Assembly: GCA_003531115.1 (NCBI GenBank)
Contig: DQHT01000081.1
Coordinates: 6,436 to 26,663, forward strand
Direction: 5' to 3'
Origin: Bacteroidota bacterium
GTDB lineage: Bacteria > Bacteroidota > Bacteroidia > UBA8524
Length of the DNA stretch: 20,228 nt
The notes beneath the pieces were generated by a model. It had not been told where the DNA came from, searched no databases, and saw only the letters and a program-made list of their open reading frames with translations. A program made the position numbers and the translations under genes. Below are positions 1-8,712 of the stretch, piece after piece. Position 1 is the stretch's first letter; every line of letters starts with the position of its first letter.

Positions 1-35
1 CCATGGTCTATGGTCCATGGTCCATGGTCTATGGT
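1..35. repeat. Heptamer tandem repeat CCATGGT/CTATGGT
   Basis: Five consecutive 7-bp units occur at the very start of the window, in the order CCATGGT, CTATGGT, CCATGGT, CCATGGT, CTATGGT, followed by a CTTTT run. The array is probably cut by the window edge, so its full length is unknown. It lies about 50 bp upstream of the Fur-type gene. No function can be read from it; it could be a simple tandem repeat of variable copy number. Confidence 0.8.
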
Positions 36-86
36 CTTTTCGCTTTTTTAACACGAATTCACTAGCTTCGCACTTTAATCAGACGA

Positions 87-602
87 ATGCCCAACGCGCC
101 AGCAAAAAAAATTCAGATGATGGAACAGGTTCGGAAAATATTTACCGAATTCCTGGAGACCAAAAAGCAACGTAAAACGCCGGAACGTTACGCCATTCTG
201 GATGAAATTTATTCGGGAGATGGCCATTTCGACGTGGAGACCCTGTACATCCAGATGAAAAACAGGAACTACCATGTTTCCCGGGCAACGGTTTACAATA
301 CCCTCGACCTTTTGCTGGAATGCGGCCTGGTAACCCGGCATCAGTTCGGACAAAATATGGCCCTTTTTGAAAAGTCATACGGGTACAAACAACACGATCA
401 TCTGATCTGCAATGTTTGCTCCAACGTAATGGAATTTTGTGACCCGCGTCTCCAGCAAATTCAGAATATGATGGGCGAATTGTTGAAATTTAAGGTAACC
501 TCGCATTCGTTGAATTTGTACGGGGATCCGGTCCTCGATGAAAATAGCCGGTGTATTTCCTGCAAGAAGGAAGTTGTCACTCCCGTTGTAGAAGAAAAAT
601 AA
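87..602 (+). CDS. Fur-family metal-responsive transcriptional regulator
   Basis: The 171-residue product has the two-domain layout of the ferric uptake regulator family, DNA-binding repressors that respond to a metal ion (iron in Fur, zinc in Zur, peroxide through iron or manganese in PerR). A winged helix spans about residues 20-90, with the recognition helix at [12 protein letters not shown] (65-76). The dimerisation domain begins with the metal-site segment HDHLICNVC (103-111). The structural zinc site is seen as two CxxC pairs, C108/C111 and C156/C159. The position usually held by a first histidine in HHDH is Q102. The ATG at 87 was chosen; M11 and M12 are alternative starts, and the N-terminus is slightly longer than in typical members of about 150 residues. 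purA follows 35 bp downstream on the same strand, and from memory this fur-purA pairing recurs in Bacteroidota. Which metal it senses cannot be told. Confidence 0.9.
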   Translation: MPNAPAKKIQMMEQVRKIFTEFLETKKQRKTPERYAILDEIYSGDGHFDVETLYIQMKNRNYHVSRATVYNTLDLLLECGLVTRHQFGQNMALFEKSYGYKQHDHLICNVCSNVMEFCDPRLQQIQNMMGELLKFKVTSHSLNLYGDPVLDENSRCISCKKEVVTPVVEEK

Positions 603-637
603 TTGGATAGTTTACTGGATTTTAAATAGAAGAAGAG

Positions 638-1906
638 ATGGTTGATGTATTGTTGGGCCTGCAATGGGGCGATGAAGGCAAAGGAAAAATTGCTGACTTT
701 TTAACACCCTCCTACGATGTGGTTGCACGCTTTCAGGGTGGACCCAATGCGGGCCATTCTCTTGAGATCAATGGAAAAAAGCATGTTTTAAATACTATCC
801 CTTCGGGTATTTTTCATGAAAACTGCATCAATCTGATCGGGAATGGGGTGGTGATTGATCCCATTCTGCTTCGGGCGGAAATTGAAAAAACGATAGCGGC
901 AGGAGCAGATGTACGCTCACGCCTCTATATTTCTAAAAAAGCCCACCTCATTCTGCCCAGTCACCGCTTGCTCGATGCAGCAAGTGAAAAAGCCAAGGGC
1001 GATGATAAGATCGGCTCAACCCTTCGTGGAATTTCACCCACCTACCAGGATAAAACCGGTCGCTCCGGACTACGTATCGGCGACGCTGATTCACCGGATT
1101 TTAAAAAATTGTATACCAAAGCGCTCGAAAAACATATTTCGGTTTTCCGCTACTACGCCTTTGATTATCAGGAAGAACTTACCCGCCTGGAATCACAGTG
1201 GTTTGAAGCTGTGGAATACTTGCGCGGGTTCAAACAGGTGAACTCCGAATTTTTCCTGCACCGGCATATCACCGAAGGAAAGAAGGTACTGGCTGAAGGA
1301 GCCCAGGGTTCCTTACTTGATCTTGATTTCGGATCATACCCTTATGTTACTTCTTCAAACACCATTTCAGGCGGCGCATGTGTAGGTCTTGGTTTGGCTC
1401 CGAAACATATCCGCAAGGTCACCGGTATTTTTAAGGCTTATTGTACCCGTGTAGGGTCGGGGCCTTTTCCCACTGAACTGAACGATGAAACAGGTGAATT
1501 CCTCCGTACCAAAGGCCATGAATTTGGGGCTACAACGGGTCGACCCAGAAGAACGGGCTGGCTTGATCTGCCTGCTTTAAAATACGCCATTATGCTGAGC
1601 GGGGTGGATGAATTGATTATGATGAAAGCCGATGTTTTGAGTGGTTTAGACACCATCAATGCTGCCCTCTCTTATGAAGGATGTTCGGATGAAGAACAAT
1701 GCCCCTTCAATATTCAGGGAACTACGGTTACCCCTGTTTATAAGGAATTTGCGGGTTGGCAGGAAGATATCTCTGTAATGCGTCAATACAACGAACTGCC
1801 GGAAAGTTTCCGCAATTATATTTCATTTATGGAAGCTGAATGTGCTGTGCCGATCCGGATCATTTCGATCGGCCCCGACCGGGAACAAACGATTCAGAAA
1901 AAGTGA
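638..1906 (+). CDS. purA: Adenylosuccinate synthetase
   Basis: This enzyme joins IMP and aspartate using GTP to give adenylosuccinate, the first committed step from IMP to AMP, in the cytoplasm. The N-terminus carries the family signature WGDEGKGK (residues 10-17), with the catalytic aspartate D12, and GPNAGHS (35-41), with the catalytic histidine H40. The C-terminal half has the substrate-binding loop TTGRPRRTGW (299-308). The length of 422 residues is normal for the family. A purine-rich AGAAGAAGAG precedes the ATG and acts as a plausible ribosome site. It follows the Fur-type gene by 35 bp and overlaps the start of the outer-membrane protein gene by 4 bp (GTGA), so the three genes probably form one transcript. 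Confidence 0.97.
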   Translation: MVDVLLGLQWGDEGKGKIADFLTPSYDVVARFQGGPNAGHSLEINGKKHVLNTIPSGIFHENCINLIGNGVVIDPILLRAEIEKTIAAGADVRSRLYISKKAHLILPSHRLLDAASEKAKGDDKIGSTLRGISPTYQDKTGRSGLRIGDADSPDFKKLYTKALEKHISVFRYYAFDYQEELTRLESQWFEAVEYLRGFKQVNSEFFLHRHITEGKKVLAEGAQGSLLDLDFGSYPYVTSSNTISGGACVGLGLAPKHIRKVTGIFKAYCTRVGSGPFPTELNDETGEFLRTKGHEFGATTGRPRRTGWLDLPALKYAIMLSGVDELIMMKADVLSGLDTINAALSYEGCSDEEQCPFNIQGTTVTPVYKEFAGWQEDISVMRQYNELPESFRNYISFMEAECAVPIRIISIGPDREQTIQKK

Positions 1907-2619
1907 AAAAACTAATCCTCCTTCCGTTGCTGGTATTTTTTAGCCTTGCTCAGGCACAGCAGGATGTGGGAGGTTTTTTTCATCTTAGCCTGGGGGTCAG
2001 TTTACCCGAAGGTGATTTTGCCTCCGATGCTCCTGACAATTCAGCGGCAGGCTATGCCAATACCGGACTTACCATCAATGCTCTTTTTGGCCATAAGATC
2101 CATAAAAAATTTGGTGGCTTTGCCATGCTCACCTTTGCCGGCCATCCTATCGATCATATTGCCTTGTCGGCGGCGCTAAACCAAAATGCAAGTTCATACC
2201 AATGGAAGGCGGAGCGGGCATTTTGGTCGGTTACGGGATTTACTTTTGGTCCGCAGCTCAGCCATAATTTCAAAAAAGCTGCAGTTGATTTTCGGCTTAG
2301 TGCCGGAGCCTTAAACTTCATTTCCCCCGAACTTGTTATCCATGGAACTTCTCAGGCATCCGGACCTCCGGCTGTTTATACCCGGAAAAAAAGCCAGGCG
2401 TCTTCGCTGGTCCTGGGTGGAGGACTCACTTTTAAATATGAAATAAAATGGGGTTGGGTAATTCTGGCAAATGCTGATTTTTTTGCAGCAAAACCTGAAT
2501 TCCTGGAGGTTGAACAGATCACCGAAATAGAAGGGCAGACCCCTGATCAGTCATTCACCGATTTTAAGCAGGAATTTATTATGCTGCAATTTGGAACCGG
2601 AGTAGGATACGTTTTTTAG
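1903..2619 (+). CDS. Putative outer-membrane beta-barrel protein
   Basis: The 238-residue product begins with a clear signal peptide when translation starts at the GTG at 1903: MKKLILLPLLVFFSLAQA, with likely cleavage before QQDVGG. The open frame runs upstream into purA, but the added residues are hydrophilic and lie ahead of the signal peptide, so the GTG start is preferred. The mature part alternates polar and hydrophobic residues, carries the SLPEGDF segment often seen near the first strand of Bacteroidota porin-like proteins, and ends in an aromatic-rich last strand (GVGYVF), as expected for BAM-assembled barrels. No enzymatic motif was seen. The GTGA overlap with purA suggests translational coupling. 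Its stop overlaps the stop of the opposite-strand DUF4293 gene by 4 bp. Specific function is unknown. Confidence 0.75.
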   Translation: MKKLILLPLLVFFSLAQAQQDVGGFFHLSLGVSLPEGDFASDAPDNSAAGYANTGLTINALFGHKIHKKFGGFAMLTFAGHPIDHIALSAALNQNASSYQWKAERAFWSVTGFTFGPQLSHNFKKAAVDFRLSAGALNFISPELVIHGTSQASGPPAVYTRKKSQASSLVLGGGLTFKYEIKWGWVILANADFFAAKPEFLEVEQITEIEGQTPDQSFTDFKQEFIMLQFGTGVGYVF

Positions 2620-3110
2620 CGCAAACGATCCATCGAGCGAATCAGTTTTTCATCGGCGAATATTCCACGCATAGCCAAAAAATTCATGATGGGCAGCAGA
2701 ACGGCCACCAAAAAGGAATAATGAAATTCGGAGCTGTCTTGCAACAGGATGCTGGTTTTTCCTTCAAGAATATACAGGTACATAAAAACCCCGATGCCTG
2801 CCATCATCAAATAATTAAAACCACAAAGCAAAAGCTGTAGTTTTCTGTTTTTATACAGAAACAGGGCCAGGAAGGCAAGCAATGCCACTGCGCCGAGCGT
2901 ATAGATCAAATAGGAATTCAAGGTTTCAAAGGCGAGGGTTTCTCCCAGAAATCCATCGATTTTTAAGACACTTACCTCGATAGTACCTTTATGCCCGTCG
3001 GTCCACTTATCTTCTCCTGAAACCGTGTACATCACTGGATTACCGGCCAGAAGGGAGCCTACAACAGCCAGAATAATAAAAAGATAAATACTCTGTTTTC
3101 TCTGAATCAT
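2616..3110 (-). CDS. DUF4293 family four-helix membrane protein
   Basis: The 164-residue product matches, from memory, the Bacteroidota family DUF4293: it starts MIQRKQSIYL and ends with the typical charged tail LIRSMDRLR. Four hydrophobic segments are visible at about residues 9-26, 67-86, 92-115 and 130-150, with a soluble loop of about 40 residues between the first and second. The function of the family is not known. The gene converges on the outer-membrane protein gene with a 4-bp stop-codon overlap (TTAG) and diverges from the dipeptidyl peptidase III gene across a 55-bp gap holding overlapping promoter boxes. Confidence 0.85.
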   Translation of the reverse strand: MIQRKQSIYLFIILAVVGSLLAGNPVMYTVSGEDKWTDGHKGTIEVSVLKIDGFLGETLAFETLNSYLIYTLGAVALLAFLALFLYKNRKLQLLLCGFNYLMMAGIGVFMYLYILEGKTSILLQDSSEFHYSFLVAVLLPIMNFLAMRGIFADEKLIRSMDRLR

Positions 3111-3112
3111 AA

Positions 3113-3143
3113 TTTGCCTTGGAACTAGCTTTCTTTAACTTGC
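3113..3143 (+). promoter_or_regulatory. Candidate Bacteroidota promoter for the M49 peptidase gene
   Basis: A TTTG at 3113-3116 is separated by exactly 19 bp from TAACTTGC at 3136-3143. The pattern resembles the Bacteroidota primary-sigma consensus TTTG-N19-TAnnTTTG. It would give a 5' leader of about 15 nt before the ATG at 3166. Confidence 0.5.
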
Positions 3144-3144
3144 G

Positions 3145-3152
3145 CAAAGTTA
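3145..3152 (-). promoter_or_regulatory. Candidate -7 box for the DUF4293 gene
   Basis: On the minus strand the sequence reads TAACTTTG, a full match to TAnnTTTG, about 35 bp upstream of the DUF4293 start. A TTTC about 18 bp further upstream (3171-3174) is a one-mismatch -33 candidate. The box is the right arm of an 8-bp dyad whose left arm is the -7 box of the opposite promoter. Confidence 0.5.
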
Positions 3153-3165
3153 AACGAAAAAGAAC

Positions 3166-5232
3166 ATGATGAAACAGAGATACCTCTTCCTGATCGGGCT
3201 TGTAGTAAGTATTGTATTAGCCCCATCATGCAATGAAGCCAAAACAGATAAAGTGAAAGAACAAAAGAAGCCAGCTGACGATTTTGAATATATAGCTGAA
3301 CAGTTTGCCGATCTGCAGATACTCCGCTATCAGGTACCCGGATTTGAAGAACTTACCCCTCAACAGAAAGAGTTGGTATACTACCTGTATGAAGCTGCGC
3401 TCTGTGGAAGAGATATCATCTATGACCAGAAATACAAACATAACCTGGCCATTCGTAAGACACTTGAGAACATAGTAAATACCTATACCGGTGATAAAAG
3501 CACACCTGAATATGGTAAGTTTATGGAATATGTGAAACGGGTATGGTTCAGCAATGGCATCCATCACCATTACAGCAATTCCAAATTTTTGCCCGAATTC
3601 CCGAAGGCTTATTTCACTGAACTGGTAGCCGCCTCTGCTGCCGAAGGATTCCCTGTATCTCCTTCATCTCCTGAGTTTGCCTCGCTTACCGGGATCATGT
3701 TCGACCCGGCTATTGATGCCAAAATCGTTAACCAGGCGGCGAATATTGACAATGTGGCGGAAAGCGCAAACAATTTTTATGAAGGTGTAACCCAAAAAGA
3801 AGTGGAAGCCTACTACGCCAAATTTACGGAAGGCAAAGGCACAAAACTTCCGGAATACGGACTCAATACCAAAGTTGTAAAAGAAAACGGACAGGTTACA
3901 GAAAAGGTGTGGCATGTAGGTGGAATGTATACCCAGGCCATTGAAAAGATCGTTTTTTGGTTGGAAAAAGCCATTCCCCTTGCCGAAACCCCGGAACAAA
4001 AAGATGCCCTCGAAAAACTGGTAAAGTATTACCACAGCGGGGATGTAACTGATTGGGATGTGTACAACACTGCCTGGGTGAAAGATGTTAAAAGCCAGGT
4101 AGACGTGGTCAATGGGTTTATAGAAGTATACCTCGATGCCATCGGTAAAAAAGGAAGTTTTGAGTCGGTCGTTTCTTTTAAAGACCTTAAAGCTACGGAA
4201 AGAATTCAGGCCATCTCTGCTCAGGCCCAGTGGTTTGAGGATAACTCACCTTTGTTTCCCGAGCATAAAAAAGAAGTGGTAAAAGGAATTGAAGCAAAAG
4301 TGATCACCGTAGTTGTGGAAAGCGGAGATGCTGCTCCCAGCACGCCAATCGGGATTAACCTGCCCAATAATAACTGGGTACGGGAAGAAAAAGGATCAAA
4401 ATCGGTGTCGCTTGGAAATATTGTTCATTCTTATAATGAGGCCAAAACAAAAGGCAGTGCGCTGGATGAGTTTGGTTGTGATGAAAAGGTGATCAAACGG
4501 ATCAAACAATATGGCGCCTTAGCCTCCGATCTGCATACCGATATGCACGAGGTGATCGGACATGCGTCAGGAAAGATCAACCCCGGAGTTGGAACTCCGG
4601 ATAAAACACTGATCCAGTACGCATCAACGCTGGAAGAAGCAAGGGCAGATCTTGTAGCTCTTTATTATATTTTGGATCCGAAACTCATTGAAATTGGGGT
4701 AATGAATACCCTGGACGTGGGCAAGGCCGAATACGACAGCTATATTATGAATGGACTCATCACTCAACTTACACGTATAAAACTGGGTGATGAAATAGAA
4801 GAAGCACATATGCGTAACCGCCAGCTGGTGGCCAAATGGGCCTATGAAAAAGGAAAACCGGAAAATGTGATCGAGTTTTTTCAGCGTGATGGGAAAACCT
4901 TCGTTCGCGTTAATGATTATACCAAACTCCGCGCACTTTTCGGCGAACTTTTGAAGGAGATACAACGCATTAAATCTGAAGGCGATTTTATGGCAGGACA
5001 ATCTCTGGTTGAAACGTATGGAGTAAAAGTCGATCAGGTGCTGCACAAGGAAATTTTGGAACGTTACGCCAAATTAAACCTGGCTCCTTATTCCGGATTT
5101 ATTCAACCCAAACTGGTTGCTGTATATGAAGGAGAAAAGATCGTTGATGTAAAAGTGGAATATCCGAAGGATTTTACGGAGCAGATGCTGGAATATAGCA
5201 AAAACTATTCTTTCCTGCCTGTCTATAATTAG
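3166..5232 (+). CDS. Dipeptidyl peptidase III (family M49), lipoprotein
   Basis: The 688-residue product is a zinc-dependent exopeptidase that would remove dipeptides from the N-terminus of short peptides. The M49 zinc motif HExxGH is present as HEVIGH (461-466), with the second motif EEARAD at 490-495 supplying the third zinc ligand (E491 by analogy with E508 of human DPP III). The N-terminus is a lipoprotein signal peptide with the lipobox LAPSC (lipidated C22), so the enzyme is probably anchored in the periplasm or outer membrane rather than cytosolic like the animal enzyme. The length fits bacterial members. Related Bacteroidota proteins have, as I recall, sometimes been labelled dihydrofolate reductase; the motifs here support M49. 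It has its own promoter and is followed after 73 bp by a response regulator gene. Confidence 0.92.
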   Translation: MMKQRYLFLIGLVVSIVLAPSCNEAKTDKVKEQKKPADDFEYIAEQFADLQILRYQVPGFEELTPQQKELVYYLYEAALCGRDIIYDQKYKHNLAIRKTLENIVNTYTGDKSTPEYGKFMEYVKRVWFSNGIHHHYSNSKFLPEFPKAYFTELVAASAAEGFPVSPSSPEFASLTGIMFDPAIDAKIVNQAANIDNVAESANNFYEGVTQKEVEAYYAKFTEGKGTKLPEYGLNTKVVKENGQVTEKVWHVGGMYTQAIEKIVFWLEKAIPLAETPEQKDALEKLVKYYHSGDVTDWDVYNTAWVKDVKSQVDVVNGFIEVYLDAIGKKGSFESVVSFKDLKATERIQAISAQAQWFEDNSPLFPEHKKEVVKGIEAKVITVVVESGDAAPSTPIGINLPNNNWVREEKGSKSVSLGNIVHSYNEAKTKGSALDEFGCDEKVIKRIKQYGALASDLHTDMHEVIGHASGKINPGVGTPDKTLIQYASTLEEARADLVALYYILDPKLIEIGVMNTLDVGKAEYDSYIMNGLITQLTRIKLGDEIEEAHMRNRQLVAKWAYEKGKPENVIEFFQRDGKTFVRVNDYTKLRALFGELLKEIQRIKSEGDFMAGQSLVETYGVKVDQVLHKEILERYAKLNLAPYSGFIQPKLVAVYEGEKIVDVKVEYPKDFTEQMLEYSKNYSFLPVYN

Positions 5233-5246
5233 GCGAGTGACGATTT

Positions 5247-5277
5247 TTTGTTTGATTAAACAATTTATCTATCTTCA
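5247..5277 (+). promoter_or_regulatory. Candidate promoter for the single-domain response regulator
   Basis: TTTG at 5247-5250 is followed after exactly 19 bp by TATCTTCA at 5270-5277, close to the Bacteroidota TTTG-N19-TAnnTTTG pattern. A second -7-like box, TAACTTCG, lies at 5282-5289 within a small dyad (TTAAC/GTTAA, 5281-5293). Confidence 0.45.
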
Positions 5278-5305
5278 CGCTTAACTTCGTTAATGACGTA
5301 AAATT

Positions 5306-5710
5306 ATGAAAGTTGTTTTGGTTGATGATGACTCGGTTTACCGCTTTGTAGGAACAACCTTACTTAAACGCATCAGCCAGGTTTCTTCTTCCGAGTTTTA
5401 CGAGGACGGCGAATCGGCTATACATGCAATAAAAGAATATTCAGCGACGACTTTTCCTGATTATTTTTTCGTGGATATCAACATGAATGCACTCGACGGT
5501 TGGGATGTGCTCAATGAGATCGAGCTGGCCCAGAAGCGATTCAAAAAAAACGCCATTATTTACATTGTGAGCTCTTCGCCACTGAGCACGGATATGGAAA
5601 AGGCAAAGGAGCATCCGGCCGGATTGAGGGGGTATATCCTCAAACCTATGGGTATGGAAAAATTATCTCAGGCACTCGACTATAAAGGGGAGGAATTCCT
5701 CGTTCTATAG
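5306..5710 (+). CDS. Single-domain response regulator (REC only)
   Basis: The 134-residue product is one receiver domain with no output domain. The acidic pocket is D7-D9, the phospho-acceptor is D57 in FVDINMNALDGW, the switch serine is S89 or S90, and the conserved lysine is K113 in LKPMG. Such CheY/Spo0F-like proteins relay phosphate or bind partner proteins. No histidine kinase lies beside it, so its partner must be elsewhere; the kinase at 14818-15621 already has its own regulator. It has a candidate promoter of its own and lies 43 bp upstream of gcvP, which has a separate -7 box, so co-transcription is possible but not required. Confidence 0.92.
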   Translation: MKVVLVDDDSVYRFVGTTLLKRISQVSSSEFYEDGESAIHAIKEYSATTFPDYFFVDINMNALDGWDVLNEIELAQKRFKKNAIIYIVSSSPLSTDMEKAKEHPAGLRGYILKPMGMEKLSQALDYKGEEFLVL

Positions 5711-5721
5711 CCTAGTATTGC

Positions 5722-5729
5722 TATATTTG
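5722..5729 (+). promoter_or_regulatory. Candidate -7 box for gcvP
   Basis: TATATTTG is a perfect TAnnTTTG box placed 24 bp before the gcvP ATG. No good -33 TTTG is seen at the expected distance. It implies a leader of roughly 15-20 nt, too short to hold a glycine riboswitch. Confidence 0.5.
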
Positions 5730-5753
5730 TGAAATTTTTTCAAACGCCCCTAA

Positions 5754-8645
5754 ATGCCACTTTCCATTCAGAATTACGACAGATTTGAGCACAGGCACAA
5801 TGGTCCTGATGCTGCTGAAACCAAGCAAATGCTTGACCTTATTGGAGCCAACTCGCTCGACCAGTTAATTGACGAAACGGTACCTGCATCGATTCGCCTT
5901 CCTGAACCACTGGATCTTCCGGCAGGAATGGAGGAGCAAGCCTTTCTCAATAAATTGAAAGGAATCGCTTCAAAGAACCAGATTTTTAAGTCTTATATCG
6001 GCACCGGCTATTACAATTGTTATACTCCGGGTGTCATTCTTCGGAATATCACTGAAAATCCGGCCTGGTACACAGCCTATACTCCTTATCAGGCAGAAAT
6101 TGCCCAGGGAAGGCTGGAAGCACTGATCAATTTCCAGACTCTGGTTATGGAACTAAGCGGGATGGAGATCGCCAATGCCTCCCTGCTTGATGAAGCCACC
6201 GCGGCTGCAGAAGCCATGCACATGGCTCTGGCATTAAAAGATAAAAATCAGGGGATGAAATTTTTTATCTCCCAGGAATGTTTCCCCCAAACCATCGACC
6301 TGCTAAAAACCCGTTCGGCACCTGTTGGAGTTGAACTGGTTGTTGGAAATCATAAAGAAATTAAACTCACCAACGAATTTTTCGGCGCACTGGTTCAATA
6401 TCCGGCGAACGACGGGGTCATCTACGATTATTCCTCGTTTTGTGCCGATGCCAGGGCTGCGAAGGTAATGACCTGTGTTTCTGTTGACTTACTTTCCCTC
6501 ACCCTTTTGACTCCTCCGGGAGAATGGGGAGCCGATATTGTCATCGGATCAAGCCAGCGTTTCGGTGTACCATTGGGTTATGGAGGACCGCATGCCGGTT
6601 TCCTGGCTACCAAAGACGAATTCAAACGTAGCATTCCCGGCCGTATCATCGGGGTATCGATCGATGCGCAGGGGAAAACGGCTTACCGTATGGCCCTGCA
6701 AACACGTGAGCAACACATTCGCCGCGAAAAAGCGACTTCTAATATATGTACGGCACAAGTGCTGCTTTCCGTTATGGCCAGCATGTACGCCGTATACCAC
6801 GGACCAGCCGGTTTGAAAAAAATTGCCGGACGTATCCATGGCCTCACCAAAGTGCTGGATAAAGGCCTCACTCAACTTGGTCATAAAGTGCGTCATGCCG
6901 ACTATTTCGATACCTTGCGGGTGGATGTTGCCGGACTTTCGGAAACCATTCGTCAGGCATCTGTAGAGAATAAGATCAACTTCCGTTATTTCGACGATCA
7001 TAGTATCGGGATTTCTCTGGATGAAACCACTACTTTGAAAGATGTTCAGGAGATCCTCGCTCTTTTTGCCCAGGATGCTCCCAAATTGACGCTTTCTCAG
7101 CTCGAAACTTCGGCTTCCAACCTGGAGATCACCTGGTCAGGCAGCCTGAAACGGAGCAGCACATTTATGGAACATCCTGTATTTAACAGTTTCCATACCG
7201 AACATGAGATGCTGCGTTATATCCGCAGGCTGGAACAAAAAGACCTTTCTTTGGTACATAGCATGATATCCCTGGGATCCTGTACCATGAAATTAAATGC
7301 CACCACGGAAATGATGCCAATCACCTGGCCTGAATTTAATCAGATCCATCCCTTCGTCCCTGCTGAACAAGCAACAGGGTACCGGGAAATATTTGATGAA
7401 CTTTCGGGTGCCCTGGCTGAAATTACCGGGTTTGCAGGTGTAAGTCTTCAACCCAATGCCGGTGCACAGGGGGAATACGCGGGACTTCTTGTTATTCGTG
7501 AATATTTCCTGAGCCGCAATGAGGGTCACCGGAATGTGGCGCTTATTCCTGCTTCGGCTCATGGTACTAATCCTGCTTCGGCAGTTATGGCCGGCATGAA
7601 TGTGGTGGTTACCAAAACCGATGAAAAAGGAAATATTGATGTAGCCGATTTAAAGGCGAAAGCGGAGCAGTATAAAGATACCCTTGCCTGTTTGATGGTG
7701 ACTTATCCATCTACCCACGGGGTATTTGAAGAGAGCATCAGGGAGATCACCAGCATCATCCATTCATTTGGCGGACAGGTTTATATGGACGGTGCAAATA
7801 TGAATGCACAGGTTGGATTGACCAGTCCGGGAATGATCGGCGCCGACGTTTGCCATTTGAATCTTCATAAAACGTTCTGTATCCCTCACGGTGGAGGCGG
7901 ACCCGGAATGGGCCCTATCTGCGTGGCAAAACATTTGGTTCCATTCCTGCCCGGACATCCTGTTGTAAAGACAGGTGGTGATCAGGCAATTTCGGCAGTT
8001 TCTGCCGCGCCCTGGGGAAGTGCAAGCATCCTGTTGATCAGCTATGCTTATATCCAGATGATGGGAGGCGAGGGATTGACCAATGCAACCAAATATGCAA
8101 TCCTCAACGCCAATTATATGCAACGTGTGTTGGCACCTTATTACAAAACCCTCTACAAAGGAACCCATAATCGGGTAGCTCATGAGATGATCCTCGATAC
8201 CCGTGAACTGAAACAGAGTGCCGGAGTTGAAGTAGAAGATATCGCCAAAAGGCTGATGGATTATGGTTACCATGCTCCAACTGTTTCCTTTCCTGTTGCA
8301 GGTACTTTAATGATCGAACCAACAGAAAGCGAGACCAAAGGTGAACTGGATCGTTTTTGCGAAGCCATGATCAGTATCCGCAAGGAGATCTCTGAAATCG
8401 AAAACGGAACTACCGACCGGGAAAACAACGCCCTCAAAAACGCTCCACATACCGCAGAGGTGGTGATCAGCGATAGCTGGGATCGTCCGTATTCACGCGA
8501 ACAGGCAGCCTTCCCGACTGCATGGACACGGTTTAATAAGTTCTGGCCTGCTGTCAGTCGCATTAACAATACCTATGGCGACCGGAACCTGATGTGCGCC
8601 TGCCCGCCTATGGAAAATTATTCAGAGGAACTGGCTGAAGCGTAA
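5754..8645 (+). CDS. gcvP: Glycine dehydrogenase (decarboxylating), P protein of the glycine cleavage system
   Basis: The P protein decarboxylates glycine with pyridoxal phosphate and passes the aminomethyl group to the lipoyl arm of the H protein. The 963-residue product is the long single-chain form with fused N- and C-terminal halves, close to the length of E. coli GcvP. The C-terminal half carries [11 protein letters not shown], the PLP lysine K706 in [17 protein letters not shown] and the glycine-rich loop after it. The start at 5754 gives [18 protein letters not shown], matching the family's usual RHIGP-like opening. No gcvT, gcvH or lpd gene is in the window, but lipA, needed to lipoylate the H protein, is encoded about 1.3 kb downstream on the other strand. 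A strong intrinsic terminator follows. Confidence 0.97.
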   Translation: MPLSIQNYDRFEHRHNGPDAAETKQMLDLIGANSLDQLIDETVPASIRLPEPLDLPAGMEEQAFLNKLKGIASKNQIFKSYIGTGYYNCYTPGVILRNITENPAWYTAYTPYQAEIAQGRLEALINFQTLVMELSGMEIANASLLDEATAAAEAMHMALALKDKNQGMKFFISQECFPQTIDLLKTRSAPVGVELVVGNHKEIKLTNEFFGALVQYPANDGVIYDYSSFCADARAAKVMTCVSVDLLSLTLLTPPGEWGADIVIGSSQRFGVPLGYGGPHAGFLATKDEFKRSIPGRIIGVSIDAQGKTAYRMALQTREQHIRREKATSNICTAQVLLSVMASMYAVYHGPAGLKKIAGRIHGLTKVLDKGLTQLGHKVRHADYFDTLRVDVAGLSETIRQASVENKINFRYFDDHSIGISLDETTTLKDVQEILALFAQDAPKLTLSQLETSASNLEITWSGSLKRSSTFMEHPVFNSFHTEHEMLRYIRRLEQKDLSLVHSMISLGSCTMKLNATTEMMPITWPEFNQIHPFVPAEQATGYREIFDELSGALAEITGFAGVSLQPNAGAQGEYAGLLVIREYFLSRNEGHRNVALIPASAHGTNPASAVMAGMNVVVTKTDEKGNIDVADLKAKAEQYKDTLACLMVTYPSTHGVFEESIREITSIIHSFGGQVYMDGANMNAQVGLTSPGMIGADVCHLNLHKTFCIPHGGGGPGMGPICVAKHLVPFLPGHPVVKTGGDQAISAVSAAPWGSASILLISYAYIQMMGGEGLTNATKYAILNANYMQRVLAPYYKTLYKGTHNRVAHEMILDTRELKQSAGVEVEDIAKRLMDYGYHAPTVSFPVAGTLMIEPTESETKGELDRFCEAMISIRKEISEIENGTTDRENNALKNAPHTAEVVISDSWDRPYSREQAAFPTAWTRFNKFWPAVSRINNTYGDRNLMCACPPMENYSEELAEA

Positions 8646-8663
8646 GCAATATAAAAGTCCATA

Positions 8664-8693
8664 AAAAAAGCCCCTGAATTATGGGGCTTTTTT
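8664..8693. terminator. Bidirectional intrinsic terminator between gcvP and the T9SS cargo gene
   Basis: The arms AAAAAAGCCCC (8664-8674) and GGGGCTTTTTT (8683-8693) form a perfect 11-bp stem around the 8-nt loop TGAATTAT. The GC core with T-runs on both strands allows termination from both directions, serving the convergent gcvP and T9SS cargo genes. Confidence 0.92.
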
Positions 8694-8712
8694 GTTGGTT
8701 CGCAGGGGTGGT

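Noticed and set aside
1..35. A CRISPR array
   Set aside because: The 7-bp units are directly adjacent with no spacers.
4624..5046. A 140-codon open frame on the minus strand inside the M49 peptidase gene
   Set aside because: It is antisense to conserved codons including those next to the zinc motif, and shows no signal peptide or domain.
5281..5293. TTAAC/GTTAA dyad upstream of the single-domain regulator as an operator
   Set aside because: The arms are only 5 bp and AT-rich, which is common by chance in such intergenic sequence.
5711..5753. A glycine riboswitch before gcvP
   Set aside because: The gap to the previous gene is only 43 bp and holds a -7 box; there is no room for the aptamer.
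7764..8273. A 169-codon open frame on the minus strand inside gcvP
   Set aside because: It lies wholly antisense to a strongly conserved enzyme, its translation has no recognisable domain, and it is rich in His, Cys and Arg as expected of a shadow frame.
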